From an uncultured Flavobacteriaceae bacterium (GTDB lineage: Bacteria > Bacteroidota > Bacteroidia > Flavobacteriales > Flavobacteriaceae), in NCBI GenBank assembly GCA_938017825.1, contig CALIJE010000011.1, positions 37,489-101,488 of the forward strand: a DNA stretch of 64,000 bases, read 5' to 3'. Shown in pieces: positions 52,838 to 61,522 of the stretch. Each line of letters begins with the position of its first letter. Within the stretch, counting starts at the first letter, position 1. The notes below the pieces were generated by a model. That model did no database searches, was not told where the DNA came from, and was given only the letters and a program-made list of their open reading frames with translations. A program made the translations under genes and the position numbers.

Positions 52838-52910
52838 GCGGGAGTAGCTCAGTTGGTAGAGCGTCAGCCTTCCAAGCTGAATGTCGCCGGTTCGAACCCG
52901 GTCTCCCGCT
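52838..52910 (+). tRNA. tRNA-Gly(TCC)
   Basis: 73 nt. Acceptor GCGGGAG/CTCCCGC, D arm GCTC...GAGC, anticodon stem TCAGC/GCTGA with loop CTTCCAA, anticodon TCC at 52871-52873; T arm GCCGG TTCGAAC CCGGT. Discriminator T; no encoded CCA. Confidence 0.95.
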
Positions 52911-53111
52911 CTATACAATTTCTTGAACGTTTGAAGTTCAAGGAATTTAGGTTGAATTGAAATAGTGAGAATTGAGGGTGAGAAACCTGTACCGAGCGGA
53001 GTCTAGGTAAATCCGGTTTCCTGCTCAAAGACCTTGGGTCAGTGGTTTGTTGTTTAGGCAAAATGGTGTTCTATGAATGAACATTTAGTCCTTTAACATT
53101 GAACCCAACAA
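52911..53111 (+). other. 201-base spacer inside the tRNA cluster
   Basis: No gene supported. A hairpin near 52922-52943 (TTGAAC/GTTCAA) follows tRNA-Gly. At 53013-53026 the sequence matches the 3' end of tRNA-Gly (52898-52911) at 12 of 14 bases, and GAAACC (52982-52987) pairs with GGTTTC (53015-53020), so a decayed tRNA remnant or a small structured RNA is possible. Confidence 0.3.
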
Positions 53112-53183
53112 GCCGGCGTAGCTCAGGGGTAGAGCGTTTCCTTGGTAAGGAAGAGGTCACGAGTTCAAATCTCGTCGTTGGCT
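53112..53183 (+). tRNA. tRNA-Thr(GGT)
   Basis: 72 nt. Acceptor GCCGGCG/CGTTGGC with two G-U pairs, anticodon stem TTTCC/GGAAG (one wobble) with loop TTGGTAA, anticodon GGT; T arm ACGAG TTCAAAT CTCGT. It lies 56 bases before tuf, a frequent pairing in bacteria. Confidence 0.94.
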
Positions 53184-53239
53184 CAAATAATACATTAATT
53201 GTACACACTAATATAAACTAAGATTAAAATTCATTAAAC

Positions 53240-54427
53240 ATGGCAAAGGAAACTTTTGATCGTTCCAAACCGCACTTGAATATTGGTACTATTGGACACG
53301 TAGATCACGGTAAAACAACATTAACTGCTGCTATTACAACCGTATTGGCAAATGCAGGACTATCTGAAAAGAGAGATTTCGATTCGATCGATAACGCTCC
53401 TGAAGAAAAAGAAAGAGGTATTACGATCAACACATCACACGTTGAGTATCAAACTGCAAATCGTCACTATGCGCACGTTGACTGTCCTGGTCACGCGGAT
53501 TATGTGAAGAATATGGTAACTGGTGCTGCACAGATGGATGGTGCCATTCTTGTTGTTGCTGCAACAGATGGTCCTATGCCACAAACCCGTGAGCACATCC
53601 TTCTTGGGCGTCAGGTTGGTATTCCAAGAATTGTTGTCTTCATGAACAAAGTTGATATGGTTGATGACGAAGAGCTTTTGGAATTGGTTGAAATGGAAGT
53701 AAGAGAATTGCTTTCTTTCTACGAATACGACGGGGACAACGGTCCTGTTGTTGCTGGTTCTGCTCTTGGTGCGCTTAACGGTGAGCAAAAATGGGTTGAC
53801 ACAGTTATGAAATTAATGGATGAAGTTGATTCTTGGATCGAATTGCCAAAGCGTGATGTTGATAAAGATTTCTTGATGCCTGTTGAAGACGTATTCACGA
53901 TTACAGGTCGTGGTACGGTTGCAACCGGTCGTATCGAAACTGGGGTTGCCAACACTGGTGATGCTGTTGATATCATCGGTATGGGTGCTGAGAAATTAGC
54001 TTCTACAATTACTGGTGTTGAGATGTTCCGTAAGATTTTGGATAGAGGAGAAGCTGGTGATAATGTTGGTATCCTTTTAAGAGGTATCGAAAAATCGGAT
54101 ATTAAAAGAGGAATGGTAATCTGTAAGCCAGGTTCTGTTAAGCCACACGCTAAATTTGAGGCTGAGGTTTATATCTTGAAGAAAGAAGAAGGTGGTCGTC
54201 ACACTCCATTCCATAACAACTATCGTCCACAGTTCTATGTAAGAACTACCGATGTTACCGGAACTATCAACTTGCCTAGTGGAGTTGAAATGGTAATGCC
54301 TGGTGATAACCTTACGATCACTGTTGACTTGCTTTCTCCTATCGCCTTGAGCGAGGGTCTTCGTTTTGCTATCCGTGAAGGTGGTAGAACTGTAGGAGCT
54401 GGTCAGGTTACCAAGATTTTAGACTAA
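53240..54427 (+). CDS. tuf: Elongation factor Tu
   Basis: 395 residues. GTPase motifs: G1 GHVDHGKT, switch [14 protein letters not shown]3 DCPGHADY, G4 NKVD, G5 SALG; domains 2 and 3 follow (from about 210), ending in [11 protein letters not shown]. It delivers aminoacyl-tRNA to the ribosome. The NKVD and SALG motifs are intact and the length is standard. It sits between tRNA-Thr and tRNA-Trp, so it may be processed from a tRNA-containing transcript. Codon usage looks highly expressed (many GGT, CGT, AAC codons). Confidence 0.99.
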   Translation: MAKETFDRSKPHLNIGTIGHVDHGKTTLTAAITTVLANAGLSEKRDFDSIDNAPEEKERGITINTSHVEYQTANRHYAHVDCPGHADYVKNMVTGAAQMDGAILVVAATDGPMPQTREHILLGRQVGIPRIVVFMNKVDMVDDEELLELVEMEVRELLSFYEYDGDNGPVVAGSALGALNGEQKWVDTVMKLMDEVDSWIELPKRDVDKDFLMPVEDVFTITGRGTVATGRIETGVANTGDAVDIIGMGAEKLASTITGVEMFRKILDRGEAGDNVGILLRGIEKSDIKRGMVICKPGSVKPHAKFEAEVYILKKEEGGRHTPFHNNYRPQFYVRTTDVTGTINLPSGVEMVMPGDNLTITVDLLSPIALSEGLRFAIREGGRTVGAGQVTKILD

Positions 54428-54450
54428 GAGTCGAATTGATATTGCATCTG

Positions 54451-54478
54451 AGGTGTCCCGCCATCGCGGGATACCTTT
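54451..54478 (+). terminator. Hairpin after tuf
   Basis: AGGTGTCCCGC (54451-54461), loop CATC, GCGGGATACCT (54466-54476), with one G-T pair and a short T-run (TTT). It lies 23 bases after the tuf stop. The T-tract is short, so some readthrough into tRNA-Trp and secE is likely. Confidence 0.65.
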
Positions 54479-54492
54479 CGGTGTAAATACAA

Positions 54493-54565
54493 ACGGGTGT
54501 AGCTCAGTTGGTAGAGCACTGGTCTCCAAAACCAGGTGTCGGGAGTTCGAGTCTCTCCTCCCGTG
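54493..54565 (+). tRNA. tRNA-Trp(CCA)
   Basis: 73 nt. Acceptor ACGGGTG/CTCCCGT (one mismatch at pair 6), D arm GCTC...GAGC, anticodon stem CTGGT/ACCAG with loop CTCCAAA, anticodon CCA, T arm GGGAG TTCGAGT CTCTC. Discriminator G as in bacterial tRNA-Trp. It is the tRNA whose charging the trp leader would sense. Located 28 bases before secE. Confidence 0.95.
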
Positions 54566-54592
54566 CTTGATTAATTAAAGAATAGACATATC

Positions 54593-54781
54593 ATGTTGAC
54601 TTATATTAAAGAATCTATTGAGGAATTGAAAAACAACGTTTCGTTGCCTACCAGGGCCGAATCTTCGAATCTTATGGTTATTGTGGCCGTATTTTCGATC
54701 TTGTTCGCTTTGGCTACTTGGGGCGTTGATTCCTTGCTCGGTAAAGTGATTCGATTATATTTCGACAATATCTTAAACTAA
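54593..54781 (+). CDS. secE: Preprotein translocase subunit SecE
   Basis: 62 residues: amphipathic N-terminal helix (YIKESIEELKNNVSLPTRAESSNLM) and one transmembrane helix (VIVAVFSILFALATWGVDSLLGKVI). It is the small essential subunit of SecYEG. The tRNA-Trp-secE-nusG order is conserved in bacteria. Confidence 0.93.
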   Translation: MLTYIKESIEELKNNVSLPTRAESSNLMVIVAVFSILFALATWGVDSLLGKVIRLYFDNILN

Positions 54782-54793
54782 ACATAGCACATC

Positions 54794-55345
54794 ATGGCAG
54801 AAGTAGCGGATAAAAAATGGTATGTAGTTAGAGCGGTCAGTGGCCAAGAGAATAAAATCAAAGGCTATATAGAGAGTGAAGTGGAGCGCCATGGTTTCTC
54901 TGATTACTTAGAAGAAGTATTGGTTCCTACCGAAAAGGTGGTGCAGATACGAAATGGCAAGAAAATCAATAAAGAAAGGGTTTACTTTCCTGGTTATATA
55001 ATGGTAAAGGCGAATTTGGCCGGTGAGATGATTCACATCATCAGATCAATTACCAATGTTATCGGTTTCTTAGGTGAGACCAAAGGCGGGGATCCCGTGC
55101 CATTGCGTAAGGCAGAGGTAAATAGAATGTTAGGTAAGGTCGATGAACTAGCGGTCAATACCGATAGTGTTGCGATACCTTTCGTGTTCGGAGAAACGGT
55201 TAAAGTTATCGACGGACCTTTCAATGGGTTTAACGGAACCGTTGAAAAAATCAACGAGGAAAAAAGAAAACTAGAGGTGATGGTCAAGATTTTCGGAAGA
55301 AAAACACCATTGGAACTCAGTTATATGCAAGTAGAAAAAGTTTAA
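54794..55345 (+). CDS. nusG: Transcription termination/antitermination protein NusG
   Basis: 183 residues. N-terminal NGN domain (KKWYVVRAVSGQENKIKGYIESEV...VYFPGYIMVKANL) and C-terminal KOW domain (GETVKVIDGPFNGFNGTVEKINEEKRKLEVMVKIFGRKTPLELSYMQVEKV). It binds RNA polymerase and links it to Rho or the ribosome. Thirteen bases after secE, followed by a 68-base gap to rplK. Confidence 0.97.
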   Translation: MAEVADKKWYVVRAVSGQENKIKGYIESEVERHGFSDYLEEVLVPTEKVVQIRNGKKINKERVYFPGYIMVKANLAGEMIHIIRSITNVIGFLGETKGGDPVPLRKAEVNRMLGKVDELAVNTDSVAIPFVFGETVKVIDGPFNGFNGTVEKINEEKRKLEVMVKIFGRKTPLELSYMQVEKV

Positions 55346-55413
55346 TATTAAGTGTTACATAAATAAAGTTGTGTTGCTTCCAATAAAACATGGCTTCAAT
55401 TTAAATTTAAACA

Positions 55414-55851
55414 ATGGCAAAAGAAGTAGGTAAAGTAGTTAAGCTACAAGTTAGGGGAGGTGCTGCGAATCCATCGCCACCGGTTGGACCCGCCTTAGGT
55501 GCTGCCGGCGTTAACATCATGGAGTTCTGTAAGCAGTTTAATGCTAGAACCCAGGACAAACCAGGTAAAGTATTACCTGTTGTTATCACCGTGTACAAAG
55601 ACAAGTCGTTCGACTTTGTCATCAAAACACCACCAGCGGCAGTTCAACTTTTGGAAGCAGCTAAGATTAAAAAAGGATCTGGCGAACCTAATCGAATCAA
55701 ATTGGGTAAGGTCACTTGGGATCAGGTTAAGGCGATAGCCGAAGACAAAATGGTCGACCTTAACGCATTTACAGTAGAATCTGCAATGAGTATGGTTGCA
55801 GGTACTGCAAGGTCTATGGGTATGAAAATATCCGGTAAACGTCCTTTTTAA
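55414..55851 (+). CDS. rplK: 50S ribosomal protein uL11
   Basis: 145 residues: [39 protein letters not shown], the conserved Pro-rich hinge, and the C-terminal RNA-binding domain ending [14 protein letters not shown]. Part of the factor-binding stalk base. First gene of the rplKAJL-rpoBC series; 19 bases before rplA. Confidence 0.98.
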   Translation: MAKEVGKVVKLQVRGGAANPSPPVGPALGAAGVNIMEFCKQFNARTQDKPGKVLPVVITVYKDKSFDFVIKTPPAAVQLLEAAKIKKGSGEPNRIKLGKVTWDQVKAIAEDKMVDLNAFTVESAMSMVAGTARSMGMKISGKRPF

Positions 55852-55870
55852 AATCTTAAAAGCAATTTAA

Positions 55871-56560
55871 ATGGCAAAGTTAACGAAGAAGCAAAAAGAA
55901 GCGCACGCCAAGATAGAGAAAGACAAGCTCTATTCGATCGATGAAGCTTCCGCTTTAGTAAAAGAGATAACCAATTCAAAATTCGATGCGTCTGTTGATT
56001 TGGCTGTACGTTTGGGTGTAGATCCAAAGAAAGCCAATCAGATGGTACGTGGGGTGGTAACCCTGCCTCATGGTACCGGAAAGGATGTTAAGGTTTTGGC
56101 CTTGGTTACCCCAGATAAAGAAGCCGATGCAAAAGAAGCAGGGGCCGATTATATTGGGTTACAGGAGTATTTGGATAAAATAAAAGGCGGTTGGACAGAT
56201 GTTGATGTCATCATCACCATGCCAAGTGTTATGGGTAAACTAGGTCCGTTAGGACGTGTTTTAGGACCGAGAGGTTTGATGCCCAATCCAAAAACGGGAA
56301 CCGTAACTATGGATATCAAAAAGGCGGTATCTGAAGTAAAAGCGGGTAAAATAGATTTCAAAGTAGACAAAAACGGTATTGTGCATGCAGCTATTGGTAA
56401 AGTTTCATTTACCCCCGAAAAAATAGCTGGTAATGCCAAAGAACTTTTGGATACGTTGAATAAGTTGAAACCGGCAAGTTCAAAAGGCGTGTATATGAAA
56501 AGTGTTTTCATGTCGAGCACAATGAGCCCTAGTGTTCAACTAGACCCAAAAACAGTTTAA
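55871..56560 (+). CDS. rplA: 50S ribosomal protein uL1
   Basis: 229 residues with the L1 signature ([29 protein letters not shown]) and [21 protein letters not shown]. Forms the L1 stalk and in many bacteria represses the rplKA mRNA; I do not see the binding site in the rplK leader by eye. Confidence 0.98.
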   Translation: MAKLTKKQKEAHAKIEKDKLYSIDEASALVKEITNSKFDASVDLAVRLGVDPKKANQMVRGVVTLPHGTGKDVKVLALVTPDKEADAKEAGADYIGLQEYLDKIKGGWTDVDVIITMPSVMGKLGPLGRVLGPRGLMPNPKTGTVTMDIKKAVSEVKAGKIDFKVDKNGIVHAAIGKVSFTPEKIAGNAKELLDTLNKLKPASSKGVYMKSVFMSSTMSPSVQLDPKTV

Positions 56561-56586
56561 CGAACTGGTAGTTCAAAATTTTTAGT

Positions 56587-57102
56587 ATGACAAGAGAAGA
56601 AAAAGCAAACGTAATACAGGATTTAACTACACAGTTGGCCGAGAATGCTACCATTTATTTGGCAGACATTTCAGGTTTGGACGCCACAGCGACATCTGCA
56701 CTGAGAAAGGCATGTTTCAAGGCGAACGTAAAACTGGCCGTAGTTAAGAACACCTTGCTTGAAAAAGCAATGGAAGCTTCTGAAAAGGAGTTTGGTGAAC
56801 TTCCTGAAGTACTCAAGGGGAATACGTCCCTTATGTTTTCAGAGGTGGCCAACGCTCCTGCGAAAGTGATTAAAACTTTTCGTAAGAAGTCTGATAAGCC
56901 CTTATTGAAAGGGGCATTCATTGAGGAAGCAATCTATATTGGAGACAATCAATTAGATTCTTTGGTAAGTATCAAATCCAAGGAAGAAATGATTGGCGAA
57001 ATTATTACATTGTTGCAATCACCGGCCAAGAATGTTATTTCCGGACTAAAATCTGGTGGTGGCAAGTTGGCAGGAATCCTAAAGACCTTATCAGAACGAT
57101 AA
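56587..57102 (+). CDS. rplJ: 50S ribosomal protein uL10
   Basis: 171 residues: LTTQLAENATIYLADISGLDATATSALRKACFKANVKLAVVKNTLLEKAM, typical of L10, with a C-terminal helix that holds the L7/L12 dimers. 26 bases after rplA. Confidence 0.97.
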   Translation: MTREEKANVIQDLTTQLAENATIYLADISGLDATATSALRKACFKANVKLAVVKNTLLEKAMEASEKEFGELPEVLKGNTSLMFSEVANAPAKVIKTFRKKSDKPLLKGAFIEEAIYIGDNQLDSLVSIKSKEEMIGEIITLLQSPAKNVISGLKSGGGKLAGILKTLSER

Positions 57103-57156
57103 ATAGTACGCACTAAACAACAATTATATTTTAAAATTTTATTAAACGATAGAAAA

Positions 57157-57537
57157 ATGGCAGATTTAAAAGATTTCGCAGAACAGTTGGTTAATTTGAC
57201 CGTAAAAGAGGTTAATGATTTAGCTGATATATTAAAAGAAGAGTATGGTATCGAGCCTGCAGCTGCTGCTGTAGCCGTTGCTGCTGGTGGCGGTGCTGCT
57301 GGTGGAGGTGAAGCCGCTGAGGAAAAGTCAGAATTCGATGTGATTTTAACAGCAGCCGGTGGTTCTAAATTGGCAGTAGTTAAATTGGTTAAGGAATTGA
57401 CCGGTTTAGGTTTGAAAGATGCTAAGGATATTGTGGATAGCGCACCGAAAGCAGTTAAAGAAGGTGTTGCTAAAGACGAAGCAGAAGGTATCAAAAAATC
57501 TTTGGAAGAAGCAGGAGCAGAGGTTGAGCTTAAATAA
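57157..57537 (+). CDS. rplL: 50S ribosomal protein bL7/L12
   Basis: 126 residues: N-terminal dimerization part ([25 protein letters not shown]), an Ala/Gly/Val-rich hinge (about 36-55), and the conserved C-terminal domain ([43 protein letters not shown]). Multiple copies recruit translation GTPases. The 140-base gap to rpoB contains two hairpins. Confidence 0.98.
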   Translation: MADLKDFAEQLVNLTVKEVNDLADILKEEYGIEPAAAAVAVAAGGGAAGGGEAAEEKSEFDVILTAAGGSKLAVVKLVKELTGLGLKDAKDIVDSAPKAVKEGVAKDEAEGIKKSLEEAGAEVELK

Positions 57538-57551
57538 GGGCAACAACGTAG

Positions 57552-57567
57552 TCTCGAAGCTTCGAGA
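57552..57567. promoter_or_regulatory. Perfect 16-bp palindrome between rplL and rpoB
   Basis: TCTCGAAGCTTCGAGA, fully self-complementary, 14 bases after the rplL stop. In RNA it can only form a stem with a small forced loop. Confidence 0.6.
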
Positions 57568-57571
57568 GGTA

Positions 57572-57605
57572 TAGGTCTTTCCCCACTTTTGTGGGGCTAG
57601 ACCTA
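57572..57605 (+). promoter_or_regulatory. Long hairpin in the rplL-rpoB spacer
   Basis: The 15-nt arms at 57572-57586 and 57591-57605 pair except for a 2x2 internal loop, with a TTTT loop. No T-tract follows, so it is not a classic terminator. E. coli has an attenuator and an RNase III site in the same place; this is a candidate equivalent. Confidence 0.6.
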
Positions 57606-57677
57606 AACCATTTTATATACAGTATATAAAGGTATATACGACCCAACTACTATTCACGATCAAAATTTTATCCATAG

Positions 57678-60600
57678 ATGTTAAAGCAACAGACTGAAAG
57701 AATAAATTTTGCATCCGCTAAGAACACTCCGGAATACCCGGATTTCTTGGACATTCAGATAAAGTCGTTTCAAGATTTTTTTCAACTTGAAACCAAATCT
57801 GACGAAAGGGGCAACGAAGGATTGTACAACACCTTTATGGAAAACTTCCCTATTACGGACACCAGAAACCAGTTCGTATTGGAGTTTCTCGATTATTTCA
57901 TAGACCCACCTCGATATTCGATTCAAGAATGCATCGAACGTGGTCTCACCTATAGCGTTCCACTGAAGGCAAGGTTGAAGTTGTACTGTACCGACGAGGA
58001 ACACGAAGATTTCGAGACTATTGTACAAGATGTATACTTAGGAACCATCCCATACATGACGCCAAGCGGTACCTTTGTTATCAACGGCGCCGAACGTGTT
58101 GTAGTATCCCAGCTACACCGCTCTCCAGGTGTTTTCTTTGGCCAATCGTTCCACGCGAACGGAACCAAGTTATATTCGGCAAGGGTGATACCATTTAAAG
58201 GTTCATGGATCGAATTTGCTACCGATATCAACGGGGTGATGTATGCTTATATCGATAGAAAGAAAAAATTACCCGTAACGACGCTCTTCAGAGCTATTGG
58301 CTTTGAAAGGGATAAGGATATTCTTGAGATTTTTGACCTTTCGGAAGAAATCAAAGTTTCCAACGCGGGACTCAAAAAAGTAATGGGCCGTAAACTGGCC
58401 GCTCGTGTCTTGAACACTTGGCATGAGGATTTTGTGGATGAAGATACCGGTGAGGTTGTTTCCATTGAGCGAAATGAAATCGTACTAGATCGTGATACGG
58501 TTTTGGATAAGGAACACATTCAGCAAATTATGGATGCCGATGTGAAAACTATTCTTTTGCACAAAGAGAACAATGCTCAAAGCGACTACGCTATCATTCA
58601 CAATACCTTGCAAAAAGACCCTACCAATTCTGAAAAAGAAGCGGTAGAACATATTTACAGACAATTGCGAAATGCCGAGCCGCCCGATGAGGAAACTGCT
58701 CGTGGAATTATCGACAAATTGTTTTTCTCCGATCAACGCTACAACTTAGGTGAAGTTGGTCGATACAGAATGAACAAAAAATTACAGTTGGATATCGGAA
58801 TGGACAAGCAGGTCTTGACCAAAGAAGATATCATTACGATTATCAAATATTTGATCGAATTGATCAATTCCAAAGCGGAAATCGATGATATCGATCACCT
58901 TTCGAACCGTCGTGTACGTACAGTAGGTGAGCAGTTGTCTTCTCAGTTTGGAGTAGGTTTGGCACGTATGGCGAGAACCATTCGTGAGCGTATGAACGTT
59001 CGTGACAATGAAGTCTTTACGCCTATCGATTTGATCAACGCGAAGACATTGTCATCGGTTATCAATTCATTCTTCGGTACAAACCAATTATCTCAGTTCA
59101 TGGATCAAACAAATCCGTTGGCAGAGATTACACATAAGAGAAGATTGTCGGCCTTGGGTCCCGGTGGTCTTTCACGTGAAAGAGCCGGTTTTGAGGTTCG
59201 TGATGTACACTATACGCACTACGGAAGACTTTGTCCTATTGAAACTCCCGAAGGACCGAATATTGGTCTGATTTCTTCGCTAGCAGTGTTTGCCAAGGTA
59301 AACCCTATGGGCTTCTTGGAAACTCCGTATAGAAAAGTGGAGAAAGGAAAAGTAAACACAAAGGAATTCGGATATTTGAGCGCCGAGGAAGAGGAAGGTA
59401 TGAAAATTGCCCAAGCCAACATTCCGCTTAAAGAAAACGGTACTATTGATGCAGACAAGGTAATTGCCCGTGAAGAAGGTGATTTCCCAGTGGTAGATCC
59501 CAAGGAAATTCAATATACCGATGTTGCTCCGAACCAAATTGCGTCTATATCGGCCTCATTGATTCCTTTCTTGGAGCATGATGATGCCAACCGGGCATTG
59601 ATGGGCTCTAACATGATGCGCCAAGCCGTACCACTGTTAAGACCACAATCTCCGATTGTGGGCACCGGATTGGAGCGCCAAGTCGCATCCGATTCAAGGG
59701 TATTGATCAACGCTGAAGGTAATGGAGTTATTGAATATGTTGATGCTCAAAAGATTTCTATTAAGTACACACGAACCGATGCACAACGTCTCATAAGTTT
59801 TGAAGAGGATTCGAAAACCTATAACCTGGTCAAGTTCAGAAAAACGAACCAAGGTACCAGTATCAACTTAAAGCCTATCGTGAAGAAAGGTGATAAAGTG
59901 GAAAAAGGACAGGTTTTATGTGAAGGGTATGCCACAGAAAAAGGCGAATTGGCCTTGGGTAGAAATCTTACCGTAGCATTTATGCCATGGAAAGGGTACA
60001 ACTTTGAAGATGCCATCGTAATTTCTGAAAAAGTAGTTCGTGAAGATATCTTTACCTCGATTCATGTAGATGAATATTCCCTGGAGGTTAGGGATACCAA
60101 ACTGGGAGCTGAAGAACTAACGCACGACATTCCCAATGTTTCTGAAGAGGCAACTAAAGACCTCGATGAAAATGGAATGATACGCGTAGGGGCAGAAGTA
60201 AAGCCTGGTGATATTTTGATTGGAAAGATTACTCCGAAAGGCGAGTCCGATCCTACGCCAGAAGAAAAACTGCTTCGTGCGATTTTCGGTGATAAGGCCG
60301 GTGATGTAAAAGATGCTTCCTTAAAAGCCTCCCCATCATTGCGCGGTGTTGTAATCGATAAAAAGCTATTTTCTCGTTCCATCAAGGATAAGCGTAAGCG
60401 TTCTGAGGATAAAGAGGCCATTAATAGCTTGGAACTGGAATACGAAGTAAAATTCCAAGAGCTAAAAGATGTTCTTGTAGGCAAGTTGTTTACGCTTATC
60501 AATGGAAAAACTTCGCAAGGGGTGCTGAATGATTTGGGTGAGGAAGTATTGCCGAAGGGCAAGAAGTATACTATGAAGATGTTGAACGCGGTTGACGATT

Positions 60601-61487
60601 TTGCCCACTTGGTTGGTGGAAGTTGGACAACCGATAAAGCCACCAATACGTCTGTGGCCGACTTGTTGCATAACTATAAAATCAAACTTAACGACCTTCA
60701 AGGAAACTTGAGGAGAGACAAGTTCACGATTTCAGTTGGTGATGAATTACCAGCTGGTATTATGAAATTGGCCAAGGTATACATCGCTAAAAAACGCAAG
60801 TTAAAAGTAGGTGATAAAATGGCTGGTCGTCACGGAAACAAAGGTATCGTTTCTCGAATCGTTCGCCAGGAAGACATGCCTTTCTTGGAAGACGGTACAC
60901 CTGTTGATATTGTGTTGAACCCGTTAGGGGTACCATCACGTATGAACATCGGTCAGATTTATGAAACCGTATTGGGTTGGGCCGGTTTAAAGCTCGGTAA
61001 GAAATATGCAACACCGATTTTTGATGGGGCCACTCTAGAACAAATCAATGGGTATACGGATGAAGCTGGTATCCCAAGATTCGGTCATACATATTTATAC
61101 GATGGTGGAACAGGTCAGCGTTTTGATCAACCTGCAACGGTAGGTGTTATATACATGCTGAAGTTGGGCCATATGGTAGATGACAAGATGCACGCAAGGT
61201 CAATCGGACCATATTCTTTGATTACACAACAACCATTGGGTGGTAAAGCTCAATTTGGGGGTCAGCGTTTCGGAGAGATGGAAGTATGGGCGTTAGAGGC
61301 ATACGGCGCATCTGCTACTTTAAGGGAAATATTGACGGTTAAGTCTGATGACGTTGTCGGTAGGGCTAAAACCTACGAGTCGATTGTTAAGGGCGAAACC
61401 ATGCCAGAACCTGGTTTACCAGAATCTTTCAATGTATTGATGCACGAACTAAAAGGTTTGGGTCTTGATATCAGATTGGAAGAATAG
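57678..61487 (+). CDS. rpoB: DNA-directed RNA polymerase subunit beta
   Basis: 1269 residues. Landmarks: [16 protein letters not shown] early on, the rifampicin region [108 protein letters not shown], and the C-terminal [17 protein letters not shown]. The Q, D, H and S positions tied to rifampicin binding ([15 protein letters not shown]) look wild-type. Preceded by a structured 140-base spacer and followed by rpoC after 35 bases. Confidence 0.99.
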   Translation: MLKQQTERINFASAKNTPEYPDFLDIQIKSFQDFFQLETKSDERGNEGLYNTFMENFPITDTRNQFVLEFLDYFIDPPRYSIQECIERGLTYSVPLKARLKLYCTDEEHEDFETIVQDVYLGTIPYMTPSGTFVINGAERVVVSQLHRSPGVFFGQSFHANGTKLYSARVIPFKGSWIEFATDINGVMYAYIDRKKKLPVTTLFRAIGFERDKDILEIFDLSEEIKVSNAGLKKVMGRKLAARVLNTWHEDFVDEDTGEVVSIERNEIVLDRDTVLDKEHIQQIMDADVKTILLHKENNAQSDYAIIHNTLQKDPTNSEKEAVEHIYRQLRNAEPPDEETARGIIDKLFFSDQRYNLGEVGRYRMNKKLQLDIGMDKQVLTKEDIITIIKYLIELINSKAEIDDIDHLSNRRVRTVGEQLSSQFGVGLARMARTIRERMNVRDNEVFTPIDLINAKTLSSVINSFFGTNQLSQFMDQTNPLAEITHKRRLSALGPGGLSRERAGFEVRDVHYTHYGRLCPIETPEGPNIGLISSLAVFAKVNPMGFLETPYRKVEKGKVNTKEFGYLSAEEEEGMKIAQANIPLKENGTIDADKVIAREEGDFPVVDPKEIQYTDVAPNQIASISASLIPFLEHDDANRALMGSNMMRQAVPLLRPQSPIVGTGLERQVASDSRVLINAEGNGVIEYVDAQKISIKYTRTDAQRLISFEEDSKTYNLVKFRKTNQGTSINLKPIVKKGDKVEKGQVLCEGYATEKGELALGRNLTVAFMPWKGYNFEDAIVISEKVVREDIFTSIHVDEYSLEVRDTKLGAEELTHDIPNVSEEATKDLDENGMIRVGAEVKPGDILIGKITPKGESDPTPEEKLLRAIFGDKAGDVKDASLKASPSLRGVVIDKKLFSRSIKDKRKRSEDKEAINSLELEYEVKFQELKDVLVGKLFTLINGKTSQGVLNDLGEEVLPKGKKYTMKMLNAVDDFAHLVGGSWTTDKATNTSVADLLHNYKIKLNDLQGNLRRDKFTISVGDELPAGIMKLAKVYIAKKRKLKVGDKMAGRHGNKGIVSRIVRQEDMPFLEDGTPVDIVLNPLGVPSRMNIGQIYETVLGWAGLKLGKKYATPIFDGATLEQINGYTDEAGIPRFGHTYLYDGGTGQRFDQPATVGVIYMLKLGHMVDDKMHARSIGPYSLITQQPLGGKAQFGGQRFGEMEVWALEAYGASATLREILTVKSDDVVGRAKTYESIVKGETMPEPGLPESFNVLMHELKGLGLDIRLEE

Positions 61488-61522
61488 TATTAAACAGAAC
61501 ATAATTTAGAGCACCATACATT

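Noticed and set aside
52864..53061. Minus-strand 65-codon frame ending in GFEPATFSLEG
   Set aside because: The end is the reverse strand of tRNA-Gly; this string is a well-known spurious protein produced by tRNA antisense translation.
60062..60646. Minus-strand 194-codon frame within rpoB
   Set aside because: Antisense to a conserved region of rpoB; Ser/Thr/Pro-rich shadow translation.
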